From the NCBI RefSeq assembly GCF_050908845.1, contig NZ_CP194171.1:2852001-2916000 (forward strand): a stretch of DNA of 64,000 bases, in the 5' to 3' direction. This DNA comes from Marinobacterium_D sp050908845. Its GTDB lineage: Bacteria; Pseudomonadota; Gammaproteobacteria; Pseudomonadales; Balneatricaceae. Both the position numbers and the translations under genes were made by a program. Position 1 is the stretch's first letter, and the number at the start of each line of letters is the position of its first letter. Below the pieces are notes generated by a model, which was not told where the DNA came from, did not search any database, and worked only from the letters and a program-made list of their open reading frames with translations. This document shows, in pieces, positions 1-8,170 of this stretch.

Positions 1-551
1 CGGCGCCCGAACAGGTAACCAACACTGGGGATCAGAATCCCCGCCAGGCTAAGCCCGGCAAAGCAGATCAGCGCGACAATCGGGGCATAAAGCGCGAGAA
101 AAGCCGCCACCAGCAGAGCGACAACCAGCGCCACCAGCGTCGGCGACAGCACTCGCAGGTAAAGATTATCCAGCGCGGCGATATCGGCCACCAGCCGGTT
201 CAGCAGCTGCGCCGAGCCGGTCTTTTGCAGCTGCGCAGGCTGCAGCGGCTCGATGCGCTGATAAACCCAGACCCTGAGCCTGGCGATCAGGCGAAAGGTC
301 GCCTCATGGGACGCCAGGCGCTCGCCGTAGCGTCCGGCGGTGCGCAAAATCGCAAACCCGCGCACACCGGCGCCAGGGGTATAAAAATTAAAACTGGCAG
401 CGCCGGCCAGCGCCGTCGCCGTGATAAACCAGCCGGACAGCGTCAGCAGGCCGATACTGGCCAGCAGTGTCACCAGCGCCAGCAGCGCACCGAGCAGCAC
501 CCAGCCAAGGTGTGCACGCATCTGCCGGATATAGGGCCAGAGCAGCTTCAC
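1..551 (-). CDS. cydC: Cysteine/glutathione ABC exporter subunit CydC, N-terminal part (runs off the window)
   Basis: CydC pairs with CydD to export cysteine and glutathione to the periplasm, which is needed to assemble cytochrome bd. Only about the first 183 residues are present; the gene continues past position 1. The start is a GTG at 549-551 that overlaps the cydD stop as GTGA, so the two are translationally coupled. The protein begins MKLLWPYIRQM, then has a long hydrophobic segment (about residues 15-40) and a second membrane region near residues 150-180, as expected for the ABC membrane domain. The ATPase domain lies outside the window. The assignment rests on the coupling to cydD and on the N-terminal sequence. 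Confidence 0.88.
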   Translation of the reverse strand, partial: MKLLWPYIRQMRAHLGWVLLGALLALVTLLASIGLLTLSGWFITATALAGAASFNFYTPGAGVRGFAILRTAGRYGERLASHEATFRLIARLRVWVYQRIEPLQPAQLQKTGSAQLLNRLVADIAALDNLYLRVLSPTLVALVVALLVAAFLALYAPIVALICFAGLSLAGILIPSVGYLFGR

Positions 552-2302
552 TGCGCACCTCCGTTGTCTTTGCCGTCTTTGCCGGCTTTTCCCTTCCCAG
601 CCAGAGACTTGAGTCCGCCACCCTGCAAACTGAAGACACGGCTGGCGAACTGCAACGTGGAATCCCGGTGACTCAATATCAGCACCGTCTTATCCCGGGT
701 AAAACCGCGTAAGGCCTGAAGGATCAGCTGCTCGCTGCGCCTGTCGAGATTGGCGGTAGGCTCATCGAGCAGCAGCACCGGCGCATCTTTCAGCAGCGCC
801 CGCGCCAGCGCGATACGCTGAATCTGGCCACCGGAGAGACCGGCACCCGCCTCTGCCACCTCGGTATCCAGCCCCTCGGGCAGCTGATCGAGAAATTCAC
901 TGACATGGGCCGCGTCGCAGACCTGACGCAGCCGCGCCTCATCCGCACCGGGGTCCGCCAGCAGCAGGTTCTGCCGCAGGGTGCCGCTGAACAGCGTGGT
1001 GTGCTGACTGACCCAGGCCACCTGCTCAAGCCAGCTGTCCCGGTCGATCTCAGCAAGATCGGTGCCATTTATCAGAATCCGACCCGTTGTCAGCGGGTAA
1101 AATCCAAGCAGCAGATTCATCATCGAGGATTTGCCGACGCCACTGGGACCTGCCACCGCCACCGGCTGCCCCGCGTCAATATCCAGATCGATGCTTTCCA
1201 GTACCGGCCGGTCGGCACCGGGATAGGTCAGGCCGACAGATTCAAAGCGGATACTGATGGGAGCAGCGGGGGCCCGTACACCGCCGGAAGGTGCCTGATG
1301 TTCCGCTTCATCCAGCAGCTGCATCAGTTTCTCGGAGGCCGCCACCGCCTCCTGTTTGGCGTGGTACTGGGTACCCAGCTCACGCAGCGGCAGATAGAAC
1401 TCCGGCGCCAGCAGCAGGATAAACAGCGCCTGGTAGAGGGTAATTTCACCCTGCCAGGTACCAAAACCGAGTTCACCAAGAAAACTGAAACCGAGATAGA
1501 CCGCTGTCAGCGCGATGGACACCGAGGCGAAAAACTCCAGCACCGCCGAGGAGAGAAACGCCAGCCTCAGCACCTCCATGGTTTTGAGTCGAAACTCTTC
1601 CGAGACCCGGGCGATGATGTTCGCCTCCGATTCACTGCGCTGAAACAGCTTCAGCGTCGGCAATCCCTGAATTACATCAAGCAGATAGGCCGACAAGTTC
1701 GACAACACTTGAAAGTTTCGCCGGTTGGCGTCGGCAGCTTTCATGCCGACCAGAGCCATGAACAGGGGCACCAGCGGCGCGGTACAGATAAAGATCAGCG
1801 CCACCGCCCAGTTCTGAGGCAGCACGAAGATAAGGATGATTAATGGCAGCCCCACCGCCTGCGCCATCTGCGGCAGATAGCGGGCGATAAAGCCGTCAAG
1901 CGCCTCCACCTGCTCAAGCAGCAGCGTGCTGAGTTCGCCGGACTGGCGCCGCTGGGTAAAGCCGGGCCCGAGCCGATCCAGCTTGGCCAGCAGCTCCTGG
2001 CGCAGCAGCTGTCGCGCAGACGCCGAAGCGCGCACGCCGGCCCACTCGCGAACAAAACCCAGCAGGGCACGAAGCGCAATGGCACCAGCCAGTACCAACA
2101 GCTCGCTGGTGTAATCGACCAGCGCACCCCGCCCTTCCACCAGCCCCGAAAGGATGGCTGCGAGACGATCAGCCTGAAGCACCAGGGCAAGCCCCAGCAG
2201 AAGGCCCGCCAGAATCGCCAGCAGCGTCCATCGACGCGCCGGAGCCGCGACACGCCTTAGCCAGGCACTGGGTTTGGTGGCTGAGGCGTGCGCTTGACTC
2301 AT
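548..2302 (-). CDS. cydD: Cysteine/glutathione ABC exporter subunit CydD
   Basis: This is the fused permease-ATPase half of the CydDC heterodimer in the inner membrane. At 584 residues it has the usual family length. The N-terminal half carries several membrane segments. The C-terminal ATPase shows Walker A GPSGVGKSS (about 384-392), the signature LSGGQ (about 488) and Walker B LLLDEPTA (about 509-516). The next gene, cydC, overlaps it by 4 bp. A 63-bp gap separates it from mscS upstream, and no FNR box is seen there. MsbA-type exporters share this fold, but the cydC partner settles the call. Confidence 0.95.
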   Translation of the reverse strand: MSQAHASATKPSAWLRRVAAPARRWTLLAILAGLLLGLALVLQADRLAAILSGLVEGRGALVDYTSELLVLAGAIALRALLGFVREWAGVRASASARQLLRQELLAKLDRLGPGFTQRRQSGELSTLLLEQVEALDGFIARYLPQMAQAVGLPLIILIFVLPQNWAVALIFICTAPLVPLFMALVGMKAADANRRNFQVLSNLSAYLLDVIQGLPTLKLFQRSESEANIIARVSEEFRLKTMEVLRLAFLSSAVLEFFASVSIALTAVYLGFSFLGELGFGTWQGEITLYQALFILLLAPEFYLPLRELGTQYHAKQEAVAASEKLMQLLDEAEHQAPSGGVRAPAAPISIRFESVGLTYPGADRPVLESIDLDIDAGQPVAVAGPSGVGKSSMMNLLLGFYPLTTGRILINGTDLAEIDRDSWLEQVAWVSQHTTLFSGTLRQNLLLADPGADEARLRQVCDAAHVSEFLDQLPEGLDTEVAEAGAGLSGGQIQRIALARALLKDAPVLLLDEPTANLDRRSEQLILQALRGFTRDKTVLILSHRDSTLQFASRVFSLQGGGLKSLAGKGKAGKDGKDNGGAQ

Positions 2303-2365
2303 GAAGCTTAACTCCGGCAGGTTTTGAGGGCTGTCTGCTTCTGAAAAAACTATATTAGATCATTC

Positions 2366-3472
2366 TTATGCGGGTTCGACAGCCTGGGGCTGCTCGTGCA
2401 GATGCACTGTCGTCGTCGGAAAGGCAATTTCCGCCCCTTCAGCCGCAACGATATCGATGATCTTCAGCATCACATCCTCCCGCACCGCCAGGTAGTGGCC
2501 CCAGTTGGTGGTATGGGTAAAGGTGTACACCATGATATCCAGGGAGGAGGGTCCAAACCGGTTCAACTGCACGAACAGTGTATTGCTATCGTCGATCTCG
2601 TCGTGCGCCAACAGCATCTCACGAATCTTGTCGACGATCGGCTTGATCACCGCTGCATCATCGTAACGCACGCCGATATACTCGAAGATGCGCCGATGCG
2701 TCATCCGCGACGGGTTCTCCACCGAGATGTTGTTAAAGGTCGCGTTGGGAACGTATAGCGGGCGCAGATCAAAGGTGCGGATCACTGTTCGGCGCCAGCC
2801 GATGTTCTCAACCACCCCTTCGATATTCTTGTCTGGCGAGCGCACCCAGTCGCCCACCTTGAACGGCCGGTCCAGGTAGATCATCAGACCGCCGAAAAAG
2901 TTGGCCAGAAGATCCTTGGCTGCAAAACCGACCGCCAGACCACCGATACCACCGAAGGCCAGCAGGCCGGAGATGCTGTAACCCAGATTCTGCAGCAGCA
3001 CCAGACCAACCACGATAACGATGATCAGCCGCACCAGCTTGGACACGGCATCGGCCGTGGTGCGGTCGAGATTGTTGTTGCCGCGCAGCACGACCTCTTC
3101 GGCGTGGCCGACAAAGCGGATCAGCGTCCAGCCAAACAGCAGGATGAAAGAGATCACGCGCACCTTGCTGGGCAGCTCCGAACCCACATAGTCGGAATGC
3201 GGTGCAGCCACACTCAGTGCCAGCGTACAGCCGATAATCAGGATCAGCATTTTGATCGGCACCCGGGCTGAATCGATCAGCAGGTCGTCCCAGACCGGTT
3301 TGGTATGCGACAGGGATTTGACCAGCCGCTTTAGAACAACGTTTACGACCGTCATTATCAGCAAAGTGGCGGCCAGCACCAGCAGCACGCTGATCTGCCA
3401 CTCGTAGGCCTGCAAGCCAGGCACCAGCCCAATCAGCGGATCGATCCAGCTGGTCAGGGTCTTCTCGTCCAT
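2366..3472 (-). CDS. Mechanosensitive ion channel, MscS family
   Basis: Inner-membrane channel that opens on hypo-osmotic shock to release solutes. The 368-residue protein has four or five predicted membrane segments in its first 200 residues. The conserved pore helix and beta domain follow: GGLAVGFAAKDLLANFFGG, then YLDRPFKVGDWV. It is longer than E. coli MscS (286) and closer in size to YnaI/YbdG-type channels, so the paralogue cannot be fixed. The ATG lies 3 bp after the nagZ stop, so it is probably the last gene of the sohB-psrA-ldt-nagZ run. Confidence 0.9.
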   Translation of the reverse strand: MDEKTLTSWIDPLIGLVPGLQAYEWQISVLLVLAATLLIMTVVNVVLKRLVKSLSHTKPVWDDLLIDSARVPIKMLILIIGCTLALSVAAPHSDYVGSELPSKVRVISFILLFGWTLIRFVGHAEEVVLRGNNNLDRTTADAVSKLVRLIIVIVVGLVLLQNLGYSISGLLAFGGIGGLAVGFAAKDLLANFFGGLMIYLDRPFKVGDWVRSPDKNIEGVVENIGWRRTVIRTFDLRPLYVPNATFNNISVENPSRMTHRRIFEYIGVRYDDAAVIKPIVDKIREMLLAHDEIDDSNTLFVQLNRFGPSSLDIMVYTFTHTTNWGHYLAVREDVMLKIIDIVAAEGAEIAFPTTTVHLHEQPQAVEPA

Positions 3473-3475
3473 TAC

Positions 3476-4489
3476 TTACCCCTTAAGATTAATCAGTTGT
3501 TTCGCAATCTGCTGCGCCCGGGTACGTCGTTCCGGATCATCAAGATCAACCACCCGGGCTTTCATTCGTGCCAGACGCCCAGATCCGCCCACCGGGTTTT
3601 GCTGCAGGTGCGCCAGCACTTCGAGCGCACCTTCCGGGTGGTTACACACCAGCGCCATATCACAACCCGCCGCAAGGGCCCTGTCCGCACGCTGCGGGAA
3701 GCCACCGGCCACGCTGGCACCCTCCATGGTCAGGTCATCACTGAAAATCACGCCATCAAAGCCAAGGCGCTCGCGCAACTGCTGCTGCAGCCAGAATGGC
3801 GAAAAACCTGCGGGGTCCTCGCTCACCGCTGAATAGATCACATGGGCGGGCATGATCGCATCCAGGCCCTGACGGATCAGAGATACAAAAGGCTGCATAT
3901 CGGTTTCGTCGATCGCGCTGAAGTCGCGCTCATCCACCGGAATCGCCAGGTGCGAGTCTGCCTTTACCCAGCCATGGCCGGGGAAATGCTTGCCGGTCGC
4001 CGCCATTCCCGCTGCATGCATCCCCTGCATGAATGCACAGGCCAGCGCTGCGATACCCTCAATGGAGTCGGCAAACGCCCGGTCGCCGATCACCCCGCTG
4101 CGCGACCAGTCCAGGTCGAGCACCGGCGCAAAGCTGAAATCGATATCGAAATCGCGCAGCTCGGCGGCCATCAGCCAGCCAAGCTCCCGGGCTTCGAACT
4201 CGGCCTCCTCCCGGCTCTGCTGCCAGCGGCAGCCCAGCGCAGCCATGGGCGGCAGACGGGTGACGCCCTCCCTGAGGCGCTGCACACGTCCCCCTTCCTG
4301 ATCAATCGCCACCAGAATCTCCGGGCGCGCCTGTCGCACCTGCGCCATCAGCGCATGCAGCTGCGCGGGTGATTCATAGTTGCGGGCAAACAGGATAAGC
4401 CCCCCCACTTCGGGCTGACGCAGCAGCTCTGCTTCAGACGCGTCCAGTGAGAGTCCTTTCAGATCGAGCATCAAAGGGCCGAGAGTCAT
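3476..4489 (-). CDS. nagZ: Beta-N-acetylhexosaminidase NagZ
   Basis: Cytoplasmic glycoside hydrolase family 3 enzyme that removes GlcNAc from anhydromuropeptides during peptidoglycan recycling. The start at 4489 (MTLGPLMLDL) follows a GAGGAAAG ribosome site. The longer upstream frame would run into the preceding transpeptidase gene and is rejected. The 337-residue product has the family motif KHFPGHG (about 167-173) and the nucleophile aspartate in SDDLTMEG (about 247). It carries no signal peptide, as expected. In Pseudomonas nagZ also neighbours psrA. Here an L,D-transpeptidase gene sits between them, 7 bp upstream. Confidence 0.95.
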   Translation of the reverse strand: MTLGPLMLDLKGLSLDASEAELLRQPEVGGLILFARNYESPAQLHALMAQVRQARPEILVAIDQEGGRVQRLREGVTRLPPMAALGCRWQQSREEAEFEARELGWLMAAELRDFDIDFSFAPVLDLDWSRSGVIGDRAFADSIEGIAALACAFMQGMHAAGMAATGKHFPGHGWVKADSHLAIPVDERDFSAIDETDMQPFVSLIRQGLDAIMPAHVIYSAVSEDPAGFSPFWLQQQLRERLGFDGVIFSDDLTMEGASVAGGFPQRADRALAAGCDMALVCNHPEGALEVLAHLQQNPVGGSGRLARMKARVVDLDDPERRTRAQQIAKQLINLKG

Positions 4490-4496
4490 GCTTTCC

Positions 4497-4976
4497 TCAT
4501 TCTTGAATATCAACCGGTGTGCCGGGGGTAACGCGGGAGAAGAGATCGATAAGATCCTGGTTGCGCATACGGATGCAGCCGTGAGAGCGCGCAACCCCCA
4601 TCGGTTCGCTGTCCGGCGTGCCATGGATATAGATGAAACGGCGCTGGGAATCCCGGCTGCCAAGCCTGTTCCTGCCCCGCTCACGGCCGCAAAGCCAGAG
4701 AATACGGGTCAGAATCCAGTCGCGTTCGGGATAGCGCGAGGCCAGTTCCGGCGAGTAGATTTCACCGGTGGGCCGGCGGCCGACAAAAACCGCATTCAGT
4801 GGTTGGTCGGCGCCGATACAGGCACGTATATAGTGGCTGCCGCGCGGGGTGCAGCCGGTGCCGTTTTCCTCGCCGGCGCCGTTCAGCGCTGTCGACACCG
4901 ACCAGCGCTCCAGTTCGGTGTCTCCATCGATCAGGCACAGCAACTGCTGCCCCAGTGACACCTCGATTCGAACCAT
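4497..4976 (-). CDS. L,D-transpeptidase (YkuD) domain protein without signal peptide
   Basis: The YkuD catalytic motif is present: HGTPDSEP (about 118-125) followed by SHGCIRM (about 130-136), with the active cysteine in SHGC. Family members make 3-3 peptidoglycan crosslinks or attach lipoproteins to peptidoglycan. At 159 residues this is little more than the bare catalytic domain. It begins MVRIEVSLGQQLL with no export signal, and an in-frame stop lies just upstream (4986-4988), so no longer start exists. It sits 2 bp after the regulator gene and 7 bp before nagZ. A cytoplasmic role in muropeptide metabolism beside NagZ is possible but is only an inference. Confidence 0.88.
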   Translation of the reverse strand: MVRIEVSLGQQLLCLIDGDTELERWSVSTALNGAGEENGTGCTPRGSHYIRACIGADQPLNAVFVGRRPTGEIYSPELASRYPERDWILTRILWLCGRERGRNRLGSRDSQRRFIYIHGTPDSEPMGVARSHGCIRMRNQDLIDLFSRVTPGTPVDIQE

Positions 4977-4978
4977 AG

Positions 4979-5677
4979 TTACACTCTACAGACCCAGTTT
5001 TTCTCGGAACGCGCATGGAAGCCGGCCGTCAGCACCGGCACCATACGATGCAGGGTTCTTTCGATTTCAACACCCGACTCCGGGTTCCGTGGATCGAGAA
5101 GATTCAGCATAGAGTAGTTGGAAAGCGTGAAAATCAGCGCCCCGAGCAGGAAGTGAAGCCGCCAGAAGAACTCGTCGTCCTCCATCGGTGCCGAATCCCG
5201 GCGCACCAGCTCAATCAGCGGGTCAATGCGCGAGGCATAGTGGCGCAACAGAAATGCCCTCAGGCCATCCTGACCCTTGGTGTATGCCAGATCCAGCAGG
5301 TGCATGAACAGCGACAGCGCGTGCTCCTTGTCTTCCCGCGCTTCGAGCAGGGCGCGCATCAGCATCTCGATGAGTTCTTCAACCCCGAAATACTCGCCAC
5401 CACCGTTGCGTCCTTCGGCGAGCAGCTGTTCCAGCCGCCCACACAGGGGATCGAGAAAGCGCGTGGCCACGGCTTCGATCAGACCGTTTTTGGATCCGTA
5501 ATGGTAGTTAACCGCGGCCAGGTTGACCTCAGCTTCTGCTGTGATCTGTCGCATGGTGGTTTCTTCAAAACCGCGTTCTGCGAATAACCGTTCGGCGGCC
5601 AGAATGATACGTGTGGCGGTATCAGCGTCCTTTAACTGCCCAGTCACTGTTTGGCTCTCACTTACTTGTTGTGACAC
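4979..5677 (-). CDS. psrA: TetR/AcrR family regulator, PsrA-like
   Basis: The 232-residue protein has an N-terminal TetR helix-turn-helix (about 20-68) with AERLFAERGFEETTMRQITA followed by VNLAAVNYHYGSK, and a helical ligand-binding C-terminus. This N-terminus closely resembles Pseudomonas PsrA, which senses long-chain fatty acids and represses beta-oxidation genes, and PsrA also neighbours nagZ there. The start is GTG at 5675-5677, 6 bp after the sohB stop, with a TAGGCG ribosome site. I did not find the PsrA-type box (GAAAC-N4-GTTTC) upstream. PsrA identity is a family-level inference; the TetR class is certain. Confidence 0.8.
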   Translation of the reverse strand: MSQQVSESQTVTGQLKDADTATRIILAAERLFAERGFEETTMRQITAEAEVNLAAVNYHYGSKNGLIEAVATRFLDPLCGRLEQLLAEGRNGGGEYFGVEELIEMLMRALLEAREDKEHALSLFMHLLDLAYTKGQDGLRAFLLRHYASRIDPLIELVRRDSAPMEDDEFFWRLHFLLGALIFTLSNYSMLNLLDPRNPESGVEIERTLHRMVPVLTAGFHARSEKNWVCRV

Positions 5678-5683
5678 TCGCGC

Positions 5684-6751
5684 CTAGCGAGACCAGAAAC
5701 GACTCTCCTGAAGCCGCTGCATTATGCGATCAGCCAGGCGATCCGCCGTATGCACGGAGAAGTTGCTGAGCTTTTCCTGCAGCCCCTGCTTGTGCTCATA
5801 GCGCACCCGGTAGATATCAGCGTTTTCGCTGGCATCAAACAGGTAATCGTCGCTGGTACTGATCTCATCGACCAGCCCCTGAGCCAGTGCCCGCTTGCCG
5901 AACCACACCTCGCCCGTGGCTATCTTTTCGATATCCAGCGCCGGGCGGTATTCGGAAACAAACTCCTTGAACAGGCCGTGGGTGTCTTCGAGCTCTTCGA
6001 TAAACTTCTTGCGCCCATGCTCGGTATTCTCGCCGAACAGCGTGACCGTGCGCTTGTACTCACCGGCGGTGAACACTTCGTAGTCCACATCGTGCTTTTT
6101 AAGCAGGCGGTTAAAGTTCGGTAGCTGAGCCACCACGCCGATAGAACCCACCAGGGCAAAGGGAGCCGCCAGCAGGCGGTTGGCGATACACGCCATCATG
6201 TAACCGCCACTGGCTGCAACACGGTCGACACAGATGGTCAGAGGAATCTCGCGGCGACGGATACGCTCCAGCTGTGACGCCGCAAGACCATAGCCATGTA
6301 CCAGGCCGCCACCGCTTTCGAGGCGCACAACCACCTCATCTTCCTTGCGCGCCAGGGTCAGGACAGCGTTGATCTCTTCGCGCAGCAGTTCGACCTGGGA
6401 AGCATGCAGGTCACCGTCAAAGTCGAGCACATAGATGCGCTTGCGCTCCGGCTCCTGCTCGGCATCTTTATTCTTAAGCGCTTTCTTGCGCTCTTTCGCC
6501 TCACGCTTGTCGCGTTTCTTCTGCTCCTTGTGAAGCTGTTTTAAACGCGCTTCATCCAGCACCTCGTCTTCGAGCTCCTGCTGCATCTCCTCGAAGTGCT
6601 GATTGATATTCTTGATCTCGATATGCCCCTCACGGGCTTCCCTGCGCTTCGAAACCGCGGAACCTATACCTGCAACCACTAGCAGAATGGCGATAATTAG
6701 GGTTAGAGCCTTGGCGAGAAAGAGTCCGTATTCGGCGAAAAATTCCGTCAC
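5684..6751 (-). CDS. sohB: Inner-membrane S49 protease SohB
   Basis: SohB is a membrane-anchored peptidase of the signal peptide peptidase A family. A membrane segment lies near residues 10-30, followed by a very lysine- and glutamate-rich linker (about 60-105) and the protease domain. The domain has the catalytic serine in AASGGYMM (about 179) and the lysine in AGEYKRT (about 231). The GTG at 6749-6751 is preferred because AGGAG lies 6 bp before it, whereas that ribosome site directly abuts the ATG at 6757; the E. coli protein also starts just before EYGLFLAK. The regulator gene follows 6 bp downstream. Confidence 0.92.
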   Translation of the reverse strand: MTEFFAEYGLFLAKALTLIIAILLVVAGIGSAVSKRREAREGHIEIKNINQHFEEMQQELEDEVLDEARLKQLHKEQKKRDKREAKERKKALKNKDAEQEPERKRIYVLDFDGDLHASQVELLREEINAVLTLARKEDEVVVRLESGGGLVHGYGLAASQLERIRRREIPLTICVDRVAASGGYMMACIANRLLAAPFALVGSIGVVAQLPNFNRLLKKHDVDYEVFTAGEYKRTVTLFGENTEHGRKKFIEELEDTHGLFKEFVSEYRPALDIEKIATGEVWFGKRALAQGLVDEISTSDDYLFDASENADIYRVRYEHKQGLQEKLSNFSVHTADRLADRIMQRLQESRFWSR

Positions 6752-6853
6752 ATGCATCTCCTGTTGCTGATCCCGGACGTTAGCGCTGCGGGGTGGCGTA
6801 CTGTAACATAACGCTAAATTAAAACACCGCTTTTAGGCAGGAACCGATTCTTC

Positions 6854-7180
6854 ATGAGCGCCCCCATTACCGTCGAGCAGATCATCCGAAAACTACCTTC
6901 ACGGTTCAATCCTGAACAGGCCGGCTCGCTGGAAGCGGTGTTCCAGTTTCAGCTGTCGGATGCCCAGCCCTTTTTTATCACCATTGCCAACGGCGCCTGC
7001 GATGGCCAGGCTGGCGAGCATGATGACCCGAACATCACTCTGCATCTCGATGAAGCGACCCTGATTCGTGTGGTCACAGGCGAACAGGATGGCATGAGTG
7101 CGTTTATGAAGGGGCAGCTGCGTGCTGAGGGCAATGTGATGCTGGCTACCCGCCTCGGCAAACTGTTCAGCGGTGCATAA
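6854..7180 (+). CDS. SCP2 sterol-binding domain protein
   Basis: A 108-residue single-domain protein with the SCP2 fold signature: NITLHLDEATLIRVVTGEQD near the middle, then FMKGQLRAEGNVMLATRL near the end. SCP2 domains bind lipids or acyl chains; the bacterial ligand is unknown. It has no signal peptide, so it is cytoplasmic. It is divergent from sohB and convergent with nudC, whose stop lies only 3 bp beyond its own stop. The neighbouring fatty-acid-type regulator (PsrA-like) makes a lipid link attractive but unproven. Confidence 0.85.
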   Translation: MSAPITVEQIIRKLPSRFNPEQAGSLEAVFQFQLSDAQPFFITIANGACDGQAGEHDDPNITLHLDEATLIRVVTGEQDGMSAFMKGQLRAEGNVMLATRLGKLFSGA

Positions 7181-7183
7181 CAC

Positions 7184-7915
7184 CTAGCGATTTAGAAAAC
7201 CTTCGATCAGCTGGCGGGAGATGGTAAAGGTCGGCGGCAACTGCGGCAGGTCATCAGCCGTGAACCAGCCGGCCAGATCGATCTCTTCACCATCGGGGCA
7301 GATCTCCCCACCGGCGTAGTCGGCATAGAACCCCAGCATCAGCGAGTGCGGGAACGGCCAGGCCTGGCTGTGAGCATAGCGGATGTTGGTCACCTCGACG
7401 CCCACTTCCTCCATGATTTCGCGAGCAACCGCCGCTTCCGCCGTCTCCCCGGCTTCGATAAAGCCCGCCAGGGTGCTGTAGCGCCCCTCCGGAAACCGCG
7501 TATTGTGGGCCAGCAGACAGCGGTCACCATCGGTAACCAGCACGATGATGCAGGGTGATATGCGCGGATAAACCACCAGCTCACATTCGGGGCAGCGCTT
7601 CGCCAGCTCGCCCGCGGCTCGCTTTGACCGGGCGCCACAACGGCCACAAAAGCGGTGCTGATCGTGCCAGACGGCTATCTGAGCTGCCCGCGCCAGGCGG
7701 GAAAAGTGAGCCTCTTCCGCCATCGACAGCTCGGCCCTCAGATCCACCCGCGTATAGCCTGGTCCGGGTTCCTCCCTGCTGAGCACCAGCTCCAGCTCTG
7801 GCGCAACCGGATATGTCTCGTCTATCTGCTCTGCAGCCAGCGCTGGCCGGGGTGCATACACCTCACCGTCCGCCTCTTTATACAACCGCCCCTGGTGGCC
7901 AAGCACATATTCCAC
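7184..7915 (-). CDS. nudC: NAD(+) diphosphatase NudC (RNA de-NADding Nudix hydrolase)
   Basis: NudC cleaves NADH/NAD+ to NMN and AMP and removes NAD caps from RNA. Visible are a four-cysteine zinc site (CGRCG near 91 and CPEC near 108), the Nudix box from GFIEAGETAEAA to REIMEEVGVE (about 152-175), and the subfamily motif as SQAWPFPHS, where most members have SQPWPFPxS. The start is GTG at 7913-7915 with AAGGAG 7 bp upstream. At 243 residues it is slightly shorter than the E. coli protein (257). Confidence 0.93.
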   Translation of the reverse strand: MEYVLGHQGRLYKEADGEVYAPRPALAAEQIDETYPVAPELELVLSREEPGPGYTRVDLRAELSMAEEAHFSRLARAAQIAVWHDQHRFCGRCGARSKRAAGELAKRCPECELVVYPRISPCIIVLVTDGDRCLLAHNTRFPEGRYSTLAGFIEAGETAEAAVAREIMEEVGVEVTNIRYAHSQAWPFPHSLMLGFYADYAGGEICPDGEEIDLAGWFTADDLPQLPPTFTISRQLIEGFLNR

Positions 7916-8170
7916 GTCTTACTCCTTAAAACCATCCCTCTTCCGAGCCAGCACTTTAGCACAGCTTCCGCACCCTCCCGCCAGCTGGTAGCATTAGGCC
8001 GCCTTGCTGACAGCACCGTTTGCCGCACACCAGCCATACGAGCATGCCATACCCAACATCACCGGCCATGTTCCAGCCCCGGCGCTGTCAGGACCCATCA
8101 AAGATACCAATAACACAGGGTCGGACTCTCAAGGCGCATGAATGGAACTTTCATAGGAACCTTTTCTCCG

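Noticed and set aside
5640..5720. PsrA autoregulatory box near the psrA-like gene
   Set aside because: No GAAAC-N4-GTTTC-type site found between sohB and the regulator; they are only 6 bp apart, so a separate promoter is unlikely.
7916..8170. Possible sodium riboswitch or leader RNA before nhaB
   Set aside because: About 255 bp with no strong, recognisable structure or attenuator before the start codon.
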